Source of the DNA: Scalesia atractyloides
Lineage: Eukaryota > Streptophyta > Magnoliopsida > Asterales > Asteraceae
Length of the DNA: 64,000 bases
Reading direction: 5' to 3'
Assembly (NCBI GenBank): GCA_947069175.1
Contig: CAMTDV010000009.1
Coordinates: 9,247,663-9,311,662 of the forward strand
The position numbers were made by a program, and so were the translations under genes. This document shows positions 1 to 11,675 of this stretch, piece after piece. The notes beneath the pieces are model-generated. The model was not told the origin of the DNA, did not search any database, and was given only the letters and a program-made list of their open reading frames with translations. Position 1 is the stretch's first letter, and every line of letters begins with the position of its first letter.

Positions 1-987
1 AACTAATGTAGGTTGTAACTTTCGGAAATTGTAGTTTTGAACTTTTATGAGTAGACTCGAGTACTGATCGGCCATTGTGGTATAGGGTACACTTAATTAA
101 AAAAATGGTGTTAGCTGGTTACAACCGAGCTAGATATGCACACAATGACAAGACACCAGTGTAACCGGTCCCTCTAGGATGTTGTTAGGACTGGTCATCT
201 TGCATGGACCAAGGGTGTGCAAACCGGATCGGACCGTACTGACAAAACTGAAAAGCATACCATGGATCTTAATAGGAAAATCCGGAGAGTTTATATTCAT
301 ATCAAGTTCTGGGACCGAAATGTGAGATTCCGAACTGGTGTTGTGATGTCTGGGTTTCAGTCGTTATTTGTACCTTTTAGTTTGGTCTGGTTCGGTTTTA
401 ACCTAAACAAGAGTTGTTTATATACATTGTATATAACCAAAAAAACACCTGGCGATGTCTAACAGAAACAAATCCAACAAAAATCATACAATCTTAGTGC
501 ATTTTACATATATATTTATATAACAGAGAACACGTGAAAGCTTTGGGTGTTTTTGAGCTCTCAAACAGAAACCCCATCTTACCACAAGCTTTTAATATGG
601 CTGTACCTATTCTTACCACAAGTTTATTTGATTGTGAGCATGTCATTTCGTGTGACCTCCACCGTATATTACATAAATTTTAAAGTGTTAATGCTAGCTT
701 AAGCTGAACCAATGTAAGTTTGAGTTTGGCTCCTTAATTCTCTTTATTATTAGAAAAATTGTAACAAACATATAAATACAAGTGTTAATTTGAAAATAAA
801 GTACTGAATTAATAAAGAGTCCTTAAGAGATTGTTCTGTCATGTTTGATTTTATCAAGGGAATTTTTTTAGATTAATCTGCATCAAGCTTATCATACATA
901 ATCTTTCATTCTTATGATACTATATATAGCATGCACACAAGACGTACTAAGGCCAATCTTTTCCTTTATTGTCATTTGATGAAGAAA
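1..987. other. Intergenic DNA, nothing recognised
   Basis: AT-rich sequence without a convincing gene. The only open frame of note (217-462) has no recognisable domain and reads like chance coding. No terminal repeats or target duplications were found. Confidence 0.5.
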
Positions 988-1060
988 GTGCTCTTAGTAC
1001 AATTCGGTAGAACACTGGTCACCAAAACCCAATGTCGTAGGTTCAAATCCTACGACACGT
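988..1060 (+). pseudogene. trnW-CCA (pseudo): Relic of plastid-type tRNA-Trp(CCA)
   Basis: These 73 bases follow the plastid trnW-CCA gene closely. The D-loop segment TTCGGTAGAAC, the anticodon loop with CCA, the CCCAATGTCGTAGG segment and the T-arm GTAGGTTCAAATCCTAC are all present. The acceptor stem no longer pairs (GTGCTCT against GACACGT) and two of the five anticodon-stem pairs are lost, so it is unlikely to give a functional tRNA. It is probably a small nuclear insertion of plastid, or mitochondrial plastid-derived, DNA. Flanking plastid sequence was not recognised. The identification rests on memory of the plastid gene. Confidence 0.7.
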
Positions 1061-1614
1061 TACCACTCTTTCATATGACAATATAACAAACCAGTCATTT
1101 TGATCAATGATGCTGATACGTTGATTACCTTGCAAAGCCTTTACTTATATTGTTATTATAAACACTTTTTTTAATTAAAAAATTCAAGAGTTTGTTTTTC
1201 GACCCGTCTCATCCATTTCATCTTAACATATATATATATATAATAATTTATATGTTAATGGATGATAAAGAGGTTTTTAATTATTGCAATAGATGTTTCT
1301 GGTTTGAAGGAAGATTGATGTGTCTCAAAGGGGACAGCCATATGTACCTTTACAATCATCAAGTCCATTGATTTTCAGTTGGCCACTGAGCAGAAATGTG
1401 ACAAGATCATGGCAACTCTCATTTAAGACCATGTCTCATATCTGCTTAACACTATTCAACAATGGTACACAATGCATAACGTACAACTCTAAATGGATTA
1501 CTATTTTGCCCACTCATATCATGAATCAACATTAAATGTTTTGTGTTGTGGACTTGTGGTAACTGATTTATAGTTTTCAGTGCCTATTTTTATCTTTTTT
1601 TAATCAAGAAGTAT
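1061..1614. other. Intergenic DNA, nothing recognised
   Basis: AT-rich, with a short TA run near 1230. No gene or transposon termini seen. Confidence 0.4.
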
Positions 1615-1620
1615 GTATCG

Positions 1621-1692
1621 GTAGCCACTTGGCCTGATGGCATTAGCTGTTTAGCTGACTAAGTTGATGTCGGTTCAAGTCCTACAAAACGA
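1621..1692 (+). repeat. tRNA-like SINE head (possible)
   Basis: A box A-like motif TGGCCTGATGG (1630-1640) is followed 43 bases later by a perfect box B core GTTCAAGTC (1673-1681), the spacing of a tRNA-derived Pol III promoter. It does not fold as a full tRNA, and no poly-A or T tail or target duplication was found. It could be a SINE fragment or another decayed tRNA relic. Confidence 0.3.
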
Positions 1693-1699
1693 GCATTAG

Positions 1700-2629
1700 G
1701 TGAACTTAGAACTATATTTTAAAGGGGTGTGTTTGTTGTTCCCAAAAAAACATCTTCATGTTTGTAGCTATGGGTACACTTGGTTGGAAATCCACTAAAC
1801 CCTATGTATACCCACCCCCCACCCCCGGGCATGGTGTAGGTCCCTCCACGCCCAAAAAGTGCTGCCATGTGTTGCTGAATAGGATACCCTCGCGCCTCTA
1901 GGACGTGGAGTGCTAGGAATGGTCTTATATACAAAACTATTTTCATTGTTGTCGTCGAATCGTTGTTTTGTAGCATCATTAGTGACAAGATGGGCTAAAA
2001 AGATTTAGTTCACCGGTCGAAGCTTGTAACTTGTAAATACGTATAAAAATAAAAATTGGTTTGATACATAAATGATTTTAGTTCTTTCTTATTTTTCCAT
2101 AAGCAATATGTGTAAACCATGTTTAAGAAAGATACAATTCTTAATATAATATTTTATTAAATAAAACACATCTTATGATGCTTTTTATAATAAAACACCC
2201 CTATGATTGTGAGGGACTTTTGAACCGATCAATATTTATGATGCATTATGATTGGTACAAGCTACCGATGCACAAGACACAAGAGTAGGACAACTAATTA
2301 AAAACATAAAACCATGGGCCCTAGTGCCACAAAGAAAGGGTACAAAAACAAACACTTAAAACTCATGCCACACATAAAGCCAAAGATTTACATCTTGTAA
2401 TATATAGTTTCATTTCATGCAATAAAACTTTTACTAGAAAACGACAAAACTCATCTTAGGTTTTTACAATTATTTTGTCTTTTTTTTAAAATTCACTAAC
2501 TATAAACTTAATCATCCAATACAAAATCAATTTATAGAGAAATCAATTTAAAGAAATCTAGGAAAACCAAATGGATACATGTACGAACAAGCAAATGTGC
2601 CTAGTGAAATCTCATTTATATGGCAGGGT
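1700..2629. other. Intergenic DNA, nothing firm
   Basis: A more GC-rich patch at about 1730-1960, including a C-rich run near 1815, stands out from AT-rich surroundings. It may be a MITE, but clear termini were not seen. The open frame at 1719-1988 has no recognisable domain. Confidence 0.35.
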
Positions 2630-2637
2630 CCGAGAGG

Positions 2638-2783
2638 TAATGGCGGATCCAGCCCTGTTTTGTGGGTTCATATGAACTCACTCGGTTTGGAGAAAAAAAT
2701 AGTGAGAACTTTGTATGATTTGGAAAAATAGTGAGAATCTACAAAAACGAATCCACAGAAAGAAGTTCCTGGATCTGCCACTA
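2638..2783. mobile_element. hAT-type MITE, 146 bp
   Basis: Terminal inverted repeats TAATGGCGGATCCAG (2638-2652) and, at the other end, the complement of TAGTGGCAGATCCAG (2769-2783) match at 13 of 15 positions. A perfect 8-bp target duplication CCGAGAGG flanks the element at 2630-2637 and 2784-2791. Eight-base duplications and short TIRs are typical of hAT transposons. The element has no coding capacity. Confidence 0.8.
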
Positions 2784-2791
2784 CCGAGAGG

Positions 2792-3493
2792 GAGGGACAA
2801 GACGACATAAAGGGTGGCTAAAAGAAATAACAACAATAAGACGTAAAGTACTAAATAATAATAGCCATACACCAACCATAACAATACACACATTCGTTTA
2901 ACTATTATACCATAAAATGATTATATAGCCATGTCTTCTTTTTTCACCACATATAATTATATACACAACACTATGTATATGCATTATAAGTTTTTCTTCA
3001 ATTCTCAACTTAAGATCACTTCACATGTCCCATCGTATACACACATAAGGAACCATTTTTTTATTAGTGGCCTCAACAATAAATATTTAACAATCATTTT
3101 TTTCTTGAATGGCGATATTTCTACAACAGGCGATAGAGATCGCACCTACCTTATGACTCGGGTAGGCCCCTCCGCCCCACTCCGGCATCCAAGACTACGT
3201 TGTATAAATAGTGTATTCATGCTTAAATATGTGTAAAATCATTAGACATATTAAGTAATGATTCAACTATTAATGTATTCACTAGTTAATACTGGAATAT
3301 ATATACTTTGATGGTGCTACTATTTTCTGGTCAACAATTTTGGTACCTAATTTTTCCAACTATACAAACTTGTTAACCATAATGAACAGTCATGTCTTTA
3401 AAATTGAGTTTTGATAATCATAAATCTACAAATATGAGTGTTTTCGGATCATCATACATAACTACTTCAAATGTAGCATAACGACAACCTTTG
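2792..3493. other. Region downstream of the glycosylase gene
   Basis: AT-rich DNA past the 3' end of the minus-strand gene. It should hold the gene's 3' UTR and poly(A) site, but no single poly(A) signal stands out. The open frame at 2931-3236 looks like chance. Confidence 0.4.
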
Positions 3494-3510
3494 TTACCCA
3501 GAAGCGAAAT

Positions 3511-6500
3511 TCAAATCTTCGATACCATTACATATGCATGATTCAATCCCTTCGTCGGTTTTCTGTTCGTATTCTTTGACTTTGACTTCTTCTGACTCAG
3601 CAATCGCCGTGCATTCCTGAATCTGAAGCAAGTACACAGATGATCATTAGTGATACCCGCCACCTGCATGAACGAATAGATGACTGTGGGACCCACGCAA
3701 CGAAACCCTCTCCTTATGAGATCTTTGCTTATTACGTCAGCTTTTGGTGTTTTCACGGGAATCTGACGAGGGTATCGGAATCTACTAATGATAGGTTTAT
3801 AGTTCACAAAGCTCCAGATGTATTTGTCGAATGACCCGAATTCATCTATGACCTGACATTTGGCAAAACCTGCAAAAAGTTAGGGTACCCTTTACAAAAA
3901 TTACAACTTTGACTGGATTGTACAACTTTGACTGCATATAGTACAAACCATAAAGCTGTTGGTGAGATATTGACATGATGGACCTCTTCAAAAATATTTG
4001 TACCATCAAGTAGTTCAATCTTTTCCTAACCGATTATCATCTTTCTATATAACATTTTTTTTTATATTTTTTCCTAACCGATTATCATCTTTCTATATAA
4101 CATTTTCTTTATATTTTTCATAAAGATTCAAGAAAGTCGTAAAGGAACCTTTATCGGCTCGTTCAACTTTCATCTATTTAAATGAAAAATATACTACTAA
4201 ATATCCGATATATGATCATCGAAAAAAGATTAACTTGTTGCTAGTGTATGTTATTCCTGAAAACATATAGGGGTGTTCATGGCCTGGTTCTGCCGGTTTT
4301 GAAGAAATATATGGGCCAAACCACTAAGTCACTAACTATGGTTCGGTTTTGACAGTTTGGCAGACAGAGCCAGTTTTTAATTTGTTTTCCAAAATCGTTA
4401 GCTTGTATTATATAGTTTAAAACCAGAAAGATTGTTACCAAACATATTCCAAAAAAGAATTAATAATAATTAAATAAAAAGGTTGAAAGGCCGTTCGGTT
4501 TCAGCTCCAAACCGCTAGACGGTTGAAACTGAATCGGCCTTTCAACCTTTTTATTTATTTACTATTCTTTTTTGGAATATGTTTGGTAAACATCTTCTCG
4601 TTTTAAAAGATTTAATACAAACTAACGATTTTGGAAAAAGACTAAAAACTGGCTCAGCCTGCCAAACCGTCAAAACCGAACCATAGTTAGGGATTTGGCC
4701 CATATATTTCTTCAAAACCAGCAGAACCAGAGTGACCACATGTTAGATTTAGATAACTACAGGGACATAAGTTAAGGTTTTGCCATTATATTTCACCAAC
4801 CTACCAAATTGCATTATATTTGAAGGATTATCTTTGTGTCATTGAGGGTGACACTTCAAGAAAGAATAATAAAAAATGTAAAAATTCAGGTCAACATTAT
4901 ACAGAAAATAGATAAACAATAACACAAGTTGAAGAAAGCTCAGGACCACTATTAATTTGCACCTACTCTACCAGAACTTATCATTTCATTCAAATATGTC
5001 ATGTTATCAATAATAAAAGTGACAGCAATAACAATGACAACCCTTTTTCATGGTTACAACTACCTAAATCCAGAGCAACGTACACCTCGCATTGCACAGC
5101 GTACAACTCGTTAAACACAGATCGGTTTGCTTTGGGAATTTTAGGTCTAAGAAAATTGGATTCCAACCAAAGGGATGAAGGTAACTCATTGTGGGTAGCC
5201 CTTTTTTATGGTTAAAATTCTTAGATCTGAAGCAATGTACAACTTTCATTGCATGATGAACAGTCCCTTATTTTAGAGTAAAATGTCATTTTCGTCCCTG
5301 AGGTTTGGCTACTTTCGACTTCGTCCAAAGGTTTGTTTTTCCGTATCTGGATCCAAAAGTTTAAAATCTTGCCATTTTCATCCAACTCGTTAACTCCATT
5401 CTTTTTTTAACGTTAAGTCAGGGGTATTTTGGTCTTTTTATACATTTTTGTGATGATTGAAGGGTTTAGGTGGGGAGAAAGTCAACAAGGTGGATCTTTA
5501 TTTCTTATAGTGTTATTTATTTAATAAAAAATGTCTAAAAAGACGGAAATGCCCATGATTTAACGGAGAAAAATGGATTGGAGTTAACGAGTTGGATGAA
5601 AATGGCAAAGATTTCAAACCTTTTGAAATCCAGATGCGGAAAAACAAACCTTTGGACGAAAGTCGCAAAAGTGACCAACCTCAGGGACGAAAATGGCACT
5701 TTACTCCTTTTTTATTATAAATGATCTTAACCCAACTGTACTAGATATCATTAAGGTCATGCAAGAATCAACCTTTAGATCATGAAATGCAATCAGTGTC
5801 AATCACATTAGTTGTACCATGCAAGCATTTAATGCCTTTAGTTCATTAAGTTGGAACTTAACTAGCGGTAGATTAGAGACGAATCTGGTATAAGATAAGC
5901 AACCTCTGATATCTGCTAATGGATCTTCAACGATTTATCAAAGGCAAAGTGGGCCGGACAGGCGGGTTGAGCCACGGGTCAAAATGGGTCATGGGTAAAT
6001 TGCCAAAATCATCCCTGAGTTAAAAAGACATTTTAATTGACTTTGTGATTTAAATGGATGTAAAAAAATACAAAACGTCAGGTGTCCAGCAAAAAAAAAA
6101 CATTTGGATGTAACAGGTAATCAGCCCAAACCTCAGGGACGATTTTGGCATTTTACTCTTTTTATTGGTTAACATTATCCTTTCAGATATGATTACAAAC
6201 AATATGCTAATTCAATAACAATACCATATTTTGAATAATGATTTGAGAGGTTTTATACTTTTATGCATTGCAAGTACACTTTGGTGACTTTCAACTTGTT
6301 TGACTCATTAGAGATAAAGCATAACCGATTTACCCGTTCATAACCAGTCACAATAAGAGCTACAAGAATAACAGTTGGATTCAGAGGATCTACCTTAGAC
6401 ATTTGGCGAGCATTTTCGACTATGGCCCGCAGTTTAAGTTCAGAAAGTAGAGAGCTTGCAGCACTCCCGGGTCCCACTAGCTTCTTCTCATTGAACTTTT

Positions 6501-7995
6501 CAACAACTGTAGGATCAAAATCAGCAAAAACTTCCCTACATTGATAACCAACCATAGGATTATAAATTTATAATCCACAAAAACACTTATCAAAGAATGT
6601 CTAAGAGATTATCAAACATTAAACACTACCTAAAAAGGTGCCGTTTGTTGAGGATCGCAGGCCATGTAAGTTCTGATAAAGCCCCCGAAAGCACAAGCAA
6701 CTCAAATAATTTTCTACACAATTCAACAATTCGACACAAAGTCGAAAATAAACAAAATAATCATATAGTGGTCTCATTAAATAGTATATCAATACGACAA
6801 TATACAACATTATTGTTTAGACATACTTGTCATCATGGACCGGAACTCCCCATTCTTCATCGTGGAATACCGCGTATGATTGATCTAGTTAAAGACATCG
6901 CATAACAAGTCAGCATACAAGCTCAAAATCATCACAAGTTCCACATAAAAAACGCAAAAAAACGACTCGTTGGAATTTAAAATTAGGGGTGCTAAACGGG
7001 TCATGTTTGCGGGTTGGCAGGTTCAACCCGACCCGAACCCGAAAATCGGGTCATACATATGAACCCAAACACGACCCAAATATTAGTGGGTTGACCTGAA
7101 CACGATCCGTTCAACCCGATTTTTTTTCGCAAATTAATTTATTAAAATTAAAATTTTACTAAAAAACACAAATGCATATAATATGATTACATTTTAGTTA
7201 ACAAATCTTATGTCAATTTCTCTTTTTAAATTATAATTATAGTATAAAATACACACCCAATTTAATTTATGACATAAAACATATTGTAAAAAATAAAATA
7301 TAATATAAATGGGTTAAACGGGTCAACCCGCCAACCCAGCTGGGTTGAAACGAACCTGACCTGTTTAGCTTAACAGATAACCTGAAATTGACCCGAACCC
7401 GTTTATGATAAACCCAAAACCGTGAATTTCGTGTCCCCTACTTAAAATCACAAATCTTGAAGCATTGATTCATTGGCAATGTAGCGTATGATAATTTGAT
7501 ATACTAACAAAAGAGTAACGATCAATTTGTAACTATACCTGAACTTGATGTTACCCAAGCACATCTTTTCTTGGTTTGTAAATCATCAGGTGAAGAACTT
7601 TCCGAACCACTATCAACAACAACGATCTTCGTTTTCGAAGCCAATTGTCTCCTACCTCTAGCATTACTACTAGTCCTATAAATCCTACCCGTAGACGCCC
7701 GACTTTGAAACGAATCGGTCGAAGCATCCGAAGAACACGAAGCATTAAGCGACACCTGTCTGCGTAATATCGAAGGAACACCAGTGGACCGAAAAGGAGG
7801 CGATGATGCGGCAACCCCTTGGTTCTTCCCACCTATAGATCCTTTCTCCGGTGACATATCGATCTTTTTTGACGTTTTCGACACGGATTTTTGAGTGCTT
7901 ATAGGTCCCAGATCCTTGTTTCCGGTCAGCCCGAGTATCGATCTTGTTTTCGACTCGGTTACATGCATAGACTTAACTCTTGGAGCTCCAGACAT
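3511..7995 (-). CDS. DNA-3-methyladenine glycosylase I (TAG family), five exons
   Basis: Base-excision repair enzyme that removes alkylated adenine from DNA, probably in the nucleus. Coding exons on the minus strand are 7995-7539, 6884-6827, 6713-6630, 6535-6394 and 3852-3511. All introns are GT-AG and the phases join without a break, giving about 360 residues. Residues 1-140 are the Ser-rich plant N-terminal extension starting MSGAPRVKS. The TAG domain follows, from RCAW (Cys145) through FHDEEWGVP (His160), LTW and YSFMQVAG to NDHLCTC (His318, Cys322). Cys145, His160, His318 and Cys322 match the zinc ligands of E. coli Tag. Just after CFRF the open frame leaves the family-like sequence. A 1-base deletion near 3616-3621 is likely, since the neighbouring frame continues plausibly to a TAA at 3494-3496. 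The last intron (6393-3853) is 2.5 kb and full of repeats. Family assignment is secure; intactness is not. Confidence 0.88.
4284..4730. repeat. Foldback element in the last intron, arms of about 210 bp
   Basis: The sequence from 4284 reads back almost completely as its complement ending at 4730, with the centre near 4505-4520 and only scattered mismatches and indels. Transcribed within the 2.5-kb intron of the glycosylase gene it would form a long near-perfect hairpin. The outer edge (GGGTGTTCATGGCC at 4271-4284) resembles common plant foldback MITEs. No clear target duplication was found. Confidence 0.75.
5276..5706. mobile_element. Inverted-repeat MITE of the GAGTAAAATG type
   Basis: The left end GAGTAAAATGTCATTTTCGT and the right end, complement of GAGTAAAGTGCCATTTTCGT, begin inverted arms of well over 100 bp that converge near 5490. 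This 'CCCTGAGG' element type is widespread in eudicots. It sits in the last intron of the glycosylase gene. No clean target duplication seen. Confidence 0.7.
5993..6158. mobile_element. Small MITE related to the 5276 element
   Basis: The left end GGTAAATTGCCAAAATCATC and the right end, complement of GAGTAAAATGCCAAAATCGT, form about 28-bp inverted termini with the same CCCTGAG core as the larger MITE upstream. It is a shortened relative, also in the last intron. Confidence 0.6.
6984..7440. mobile_element. hAT-like MITE in intron 1
   Basis: The ends TAGGGGTGCTAAACGGGTC and, at the other side, CGTGTCCCCTA share the TAGGGG terminus in inverted orientation. Flanking 8-mers TTTAAAAT (6976-6983) and CTTAAAAT (7441-7448) agree at 7 of 8 positions, an ageing 8-bp target duplication. 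The interior is rich in CGGGTC/GACCCG words. It fills most of intron 1 (7538-6885). Confidence 0.65.
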
Positions 7996-8501
7996 TAAAA
8001 GTTACCTATGATTCTATCCCAATTTAACTTACAGAAAACTATCAAATCTGTTGTGAATTTGTGTACAATGATAACATTAACCTAAACCCTGACTGCACAG
8101 TACTTAATTACCACCAAACTTTACCGAAAATTTCAGTCAGACATTTTCACAAACACCTTGTGGGCATACAAACAGGTTACTCACAACTTCACACCTGGTC
8201 AAACACATAACAATAATCTAACAATTTGACCAAAATCAACGAACTTTACAACTCTCTACAGATCAATTTATGTAACGGGTGTGCTTCAAATTGGGAAAAA
8301 AGTTTAACAATTAGCCTCGAAAATAATAAATTCCATGACAATGAGAGTGAAATATGAAGAGGGTGTGTCCTTTTTGCTCATAATTTGAATGAATTTTTGG
8401 ATAAAGCTGACATTTTTGTCTTTATTTTGTTGTTGGTGCATAAAAACATGCAAATAAAATGAACAGAAATGAATGAGGCTTCGGATCCAATGTTATTGTA
8501 C

Positions 8502-8663
8502 CTGTGTTATGTGTTCCTTGTGAGGAGAGGAATGTGAGTGATTCTCTCTCTACAGAGGTCCTTTTTAGAGAGAGAAAGTGTGGGTTTTTAGAGAGAGAGA
8601 GTAGCAAATGATGAGTGAGAGAGAGAAGGAAAGAAAGAGTGGGGATTGCACTTTTGCATATAG
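8502..8663 (-). promoter_or_regulatory. Promoter and 5' UTR exon of the glycosylase gene
   Basis: On the minus strand a TATA-like CTATATGC (8663-8656) precedes a strongly CT-rich leader (about 8640-8540), typical of a plant 5' UTR. A good splice donor, ACACAG followed by GTACAA, ends the leader exon at 8502. The matching acceptor is probably just upstream of the ATG (CATAG, exon from about 8005), leaving a 5' UTR intron of about 0.5 kb. The same segment recurs after the N gap at about 46,425-46,592. Transcription start and acceptor are inferred. Confidence 0.55.
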
Positions 8664-8775
8664 TTTGCTTTCTTTTTATTGTTTCAAATTCAACACTTTT
8701 GGTCCCTTTATTTTGAATTAAGTCAATAAAGATCCTTGTACCTTTTATTGTCAAACCTTCTCTTTTTTTTTCTTT

Positions 8776-9075
8776 GAGTTAATCACCGTTTTCGTCCCCG
8801 TGGTTTGTCAAAAATCACTATTTCAGTCCATTAGTTTAAAAATTGCGATTTCAGTCCCTATGGTTTCACTTTCGTAACCATTTCAGTCCACCTCGCAACA
8901 ATTTCAGTCTCTGTACTTACAGAATAAATGAATTGAAGTGGTTACGAAAGTGAAACCACAGGGACTGAAATAGTTACGAAAGTGAAACCACAGGGACTGA
9001 ATTCGTAATTTTTAAACTAATGGACTGAAATAGTGATTTTTAACAAACCACAGGGACGAAAACAGTAATTAACTC
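8776..9075. mobile_element. Inverted-repeat MITE (copy 1)
   Basis: GAGTTAATCACCGTTTTCGT at the left mirrors the right end (AATTAACTC after ACGAAAACAG). The arms carry the words CATTTCAGTCCA and CAGGGACTGAAA. Inside is a tandem duplication of a segment containing GTTACGAAAGTGAAACCACA. The block-2 copy is at 46,705-47,004. Confidence 0.7.
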
Positions 9076-9189
9076 CTTTTTTCTTAAAAAAAGAGAATTT
9101 ACTTTGTGATATGTTTTCTTGATAAAAATTTTAGAGTTTGAATTAGTTACTAGTTTCATAGTAGATAATATAAGTTATTTTAATGAAAA

Positions 9190-10381
9190 GAGTGAATCAC
9201 AAGTTTGTTTTGTCCTTTATCTTTATACTTAATTGCAGGCGGCGTCCTTTGTCTTTAAAATTGACGAGTTTTGTTACTTATTGTTTCAAAATCTTACACG
9301 TCATGTCTTTTAGCCCCAACCCAGTTAAAAATTTCTGTTAAATCTGATCACACAGGGGTAGTTTAGTCTTTTTACCTATATATGTAAATATATTTTAACA
9401 AATAAAACAAAAACAAATTAACATGATATATGTATACAAGAGTCTCAATTCAGAAACAAAAATCTCCATGGAACATCCCTGTAAATTAAATCCCCATATC
9501 TACCTACAATAGCTCCATTATCCAAACAATTATATCCTAAATTTTGTTCTTTTGATGCACAGAATCAAGAAATCTCCATATAAACTCTTTCATTTCACAA
9601 AGTTCCATTATTTCTACAATTCAACAAAAAATTGTGATATGCAGAGAAACCCAAATTGTTCAAATGATGATGGGGCCGGAATATTTCTTTTGAACCTATT
9701 AAACAAAAACCAGACAACTAAAAACCCTAACTCCTAGTTTTCTACTTTTTGAACCAATTAAACCCTAACCCCTAAAGTGGAACTTCTATGCCCACCACTG
9801 TTACCGCTTGATTTAGACCCGACCACTTCGAAACATCCACCATCAACCTGTTCGATCATCCTAGCTGACGCTACCTTTTTCTCCTTCGCTGGAACCCTAA
9901 CCCGTCACTAACCTGCTCGATCACCCTAGCCGTCGCCATCGTTGTTCCTTTACTACAAAGCCATCCCCTTCGTCGGAAGTCGGAACATAAGTGGTGGGGG
10001 TGGTTGTGAGGGTCGTGTAGTGTAGAGAGAGGAAGAGTGGTGAAAGGAAGTTGTGGTAGTGGTGGTGGCGGATGGAAGGAGGTTGTGGTCGTACAGAAAG
10101 ATAGATGAAGGAGAGTGAGAGAGTTTGTGTTTAAGAGAGAAAGAGATAAGATATATAATATTTTAATTTTTGTTTTCTTTAATAGGGTAAAAGACAACTT
10201 TACCCTTATGTATCTTGCTTGCACATGATCTGAGTTAATAGAAAATTCTAACCAAGTTAGGGCTAAAGAACATAATGTGTAGGATTTTGAAACAATAAGG
10301 ATAAAACTCGTCAATTTAAAAAACAAAAGACACCATCTGCAATTGGGAATATAGATAAAGGACAAAACTTGTAATTCACTC
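9190..10381. mobile_element. Mutator-like non-autonomous element (copy 1)
   Basis: The element has inverted termini of about 190 bp, starting GAGTGAATCACAAG on the left and ending CTTGTAATTCACTC on the right. A perfect 9-bp target duplication TAATGAAAA flanks it (9181-9189 and 10382-10390). Long TIRs and a 9-bp duplication are the signature of MULEs. There is no transposase. The interior (about 9430-10140) is richer in GC and has UTR-like CT-rich stretches, so captured gene sequence (Pack-MULE) is possible but unidentified. Confidence 0.8.
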
Positions 10382-10390
10382 TAATGAAAA

Positions 10391-11675
10391 TTATAGTATT
10401 GGTGTATATCAGCAGGGCCGGATTCAATACCATTTTAGTAGTGTCTTTGTTTTAAATTCGAAGTGAATCTTACTTGACTATTATATTTATAATAACAAAA
10501 GAAAAGTAAGACTCAAATACAGGAAAAAAAGCTTATAGGTGTCACGTGACATCGATCTTTACTACTAAGGACTTCTTGTGCATATCAAGTAGTGTTTCAT
10601 AATTGGACCGACCATTCATACACATGGGTGGATCTAGAAAATCCGCCAAGCGGTAACGTTTTATAAAAAGCGGTAACGAAACCGAAAAAACATCAAATTT
10701 TTCCAAAATTTACATTAATTTTACACTACCGCCAGAGCGTCAAACCGCAGCGGGGGCTGCCCCTTATTATACATTAGGTTCGCCTCTAATCATACAGAGA
10801 TATATCTACACAGCCACATTGATTGGTACTCTTGAACTACCTTTATTTTGGTAAGGTGATTCTAGCGCGAAGCGGTTAACCCGACAAATTGAATCGGTGG
10901 TTGACCTGGATTTATAAATATTGGCCATTTTTTCATTTATCTCCCCCAATTTTTTATTTAATGTTTGACTCCATGTCTTTTAACATTACAAAATTATATT
11001 AAAAGGGTAAAGCATTCTAAGTATTTTATTAGTTGTGTTTGTATATATTTATTTATAAGACATCCAATTTTTGAACTCAGTCCTATGGATCTGACCCGTG
11101 CATCACAATATAACATGTTTGATGACTAGTCTGGTTATGAAAACACTGATCTCAACACATCATGATCTCTCCATCTATTCATCGAAAAACACTTTATAGA
11201 TGATATTTTATAAATCTACTATAGAACAAATAAAGATGATATTTTATAAATCTACTATAGAACAAATAATGCTTGTTATATAACAAAGTTTGGAAAGATC
11301 AATTTAATAGTTATAGTAATTATGAAGCATGAAAGTGAAGGGGTTTGTTTGGTAGTTTGATTGAATGTAACGAGGCTAAAAATACTAGGTAGAAGTAGGT
11401 ACATCACCGACTATATCCGGTTTGAGTCCAAGAGTGTTCGGTAAAAGATTGGACAAAAGCAGAGTAAAATTCGCTTCGCCCTTTCAATAAAAATATAAAA
11501 TGAATCAAATCATCGAGACCGTCCAGTCGATGCTTCATGGTGGTACAATATGCATCTATGGAATTACCTAGTCCGAAATTTATTTTACTAAAGTACAATG
11601 ATAGTTGCACTAACCTTGGTCTTCACGACTCCACAATTTTATATCAAAGTTTAATTTTATTAACTCTTTATAAGT
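10391..11675. other. Intergenic DNA inside block copy 1
   Basis: No gene recognised. A short direct repeat (AAAGATGATATTTTATAAATC) lies at about 11,190-11,265. Position 11,108-11,112 (TTTGA) is the empty site corresponding to the solo LTR insertion in copy 2. Confidence 0.5.

Noticed and set aside
8422..8754. Minus-strand 110-codon frame, repeated after the gap
   Set aside because: It is the CT-rich 5' UTR of the glycosylase gene, not a protein.
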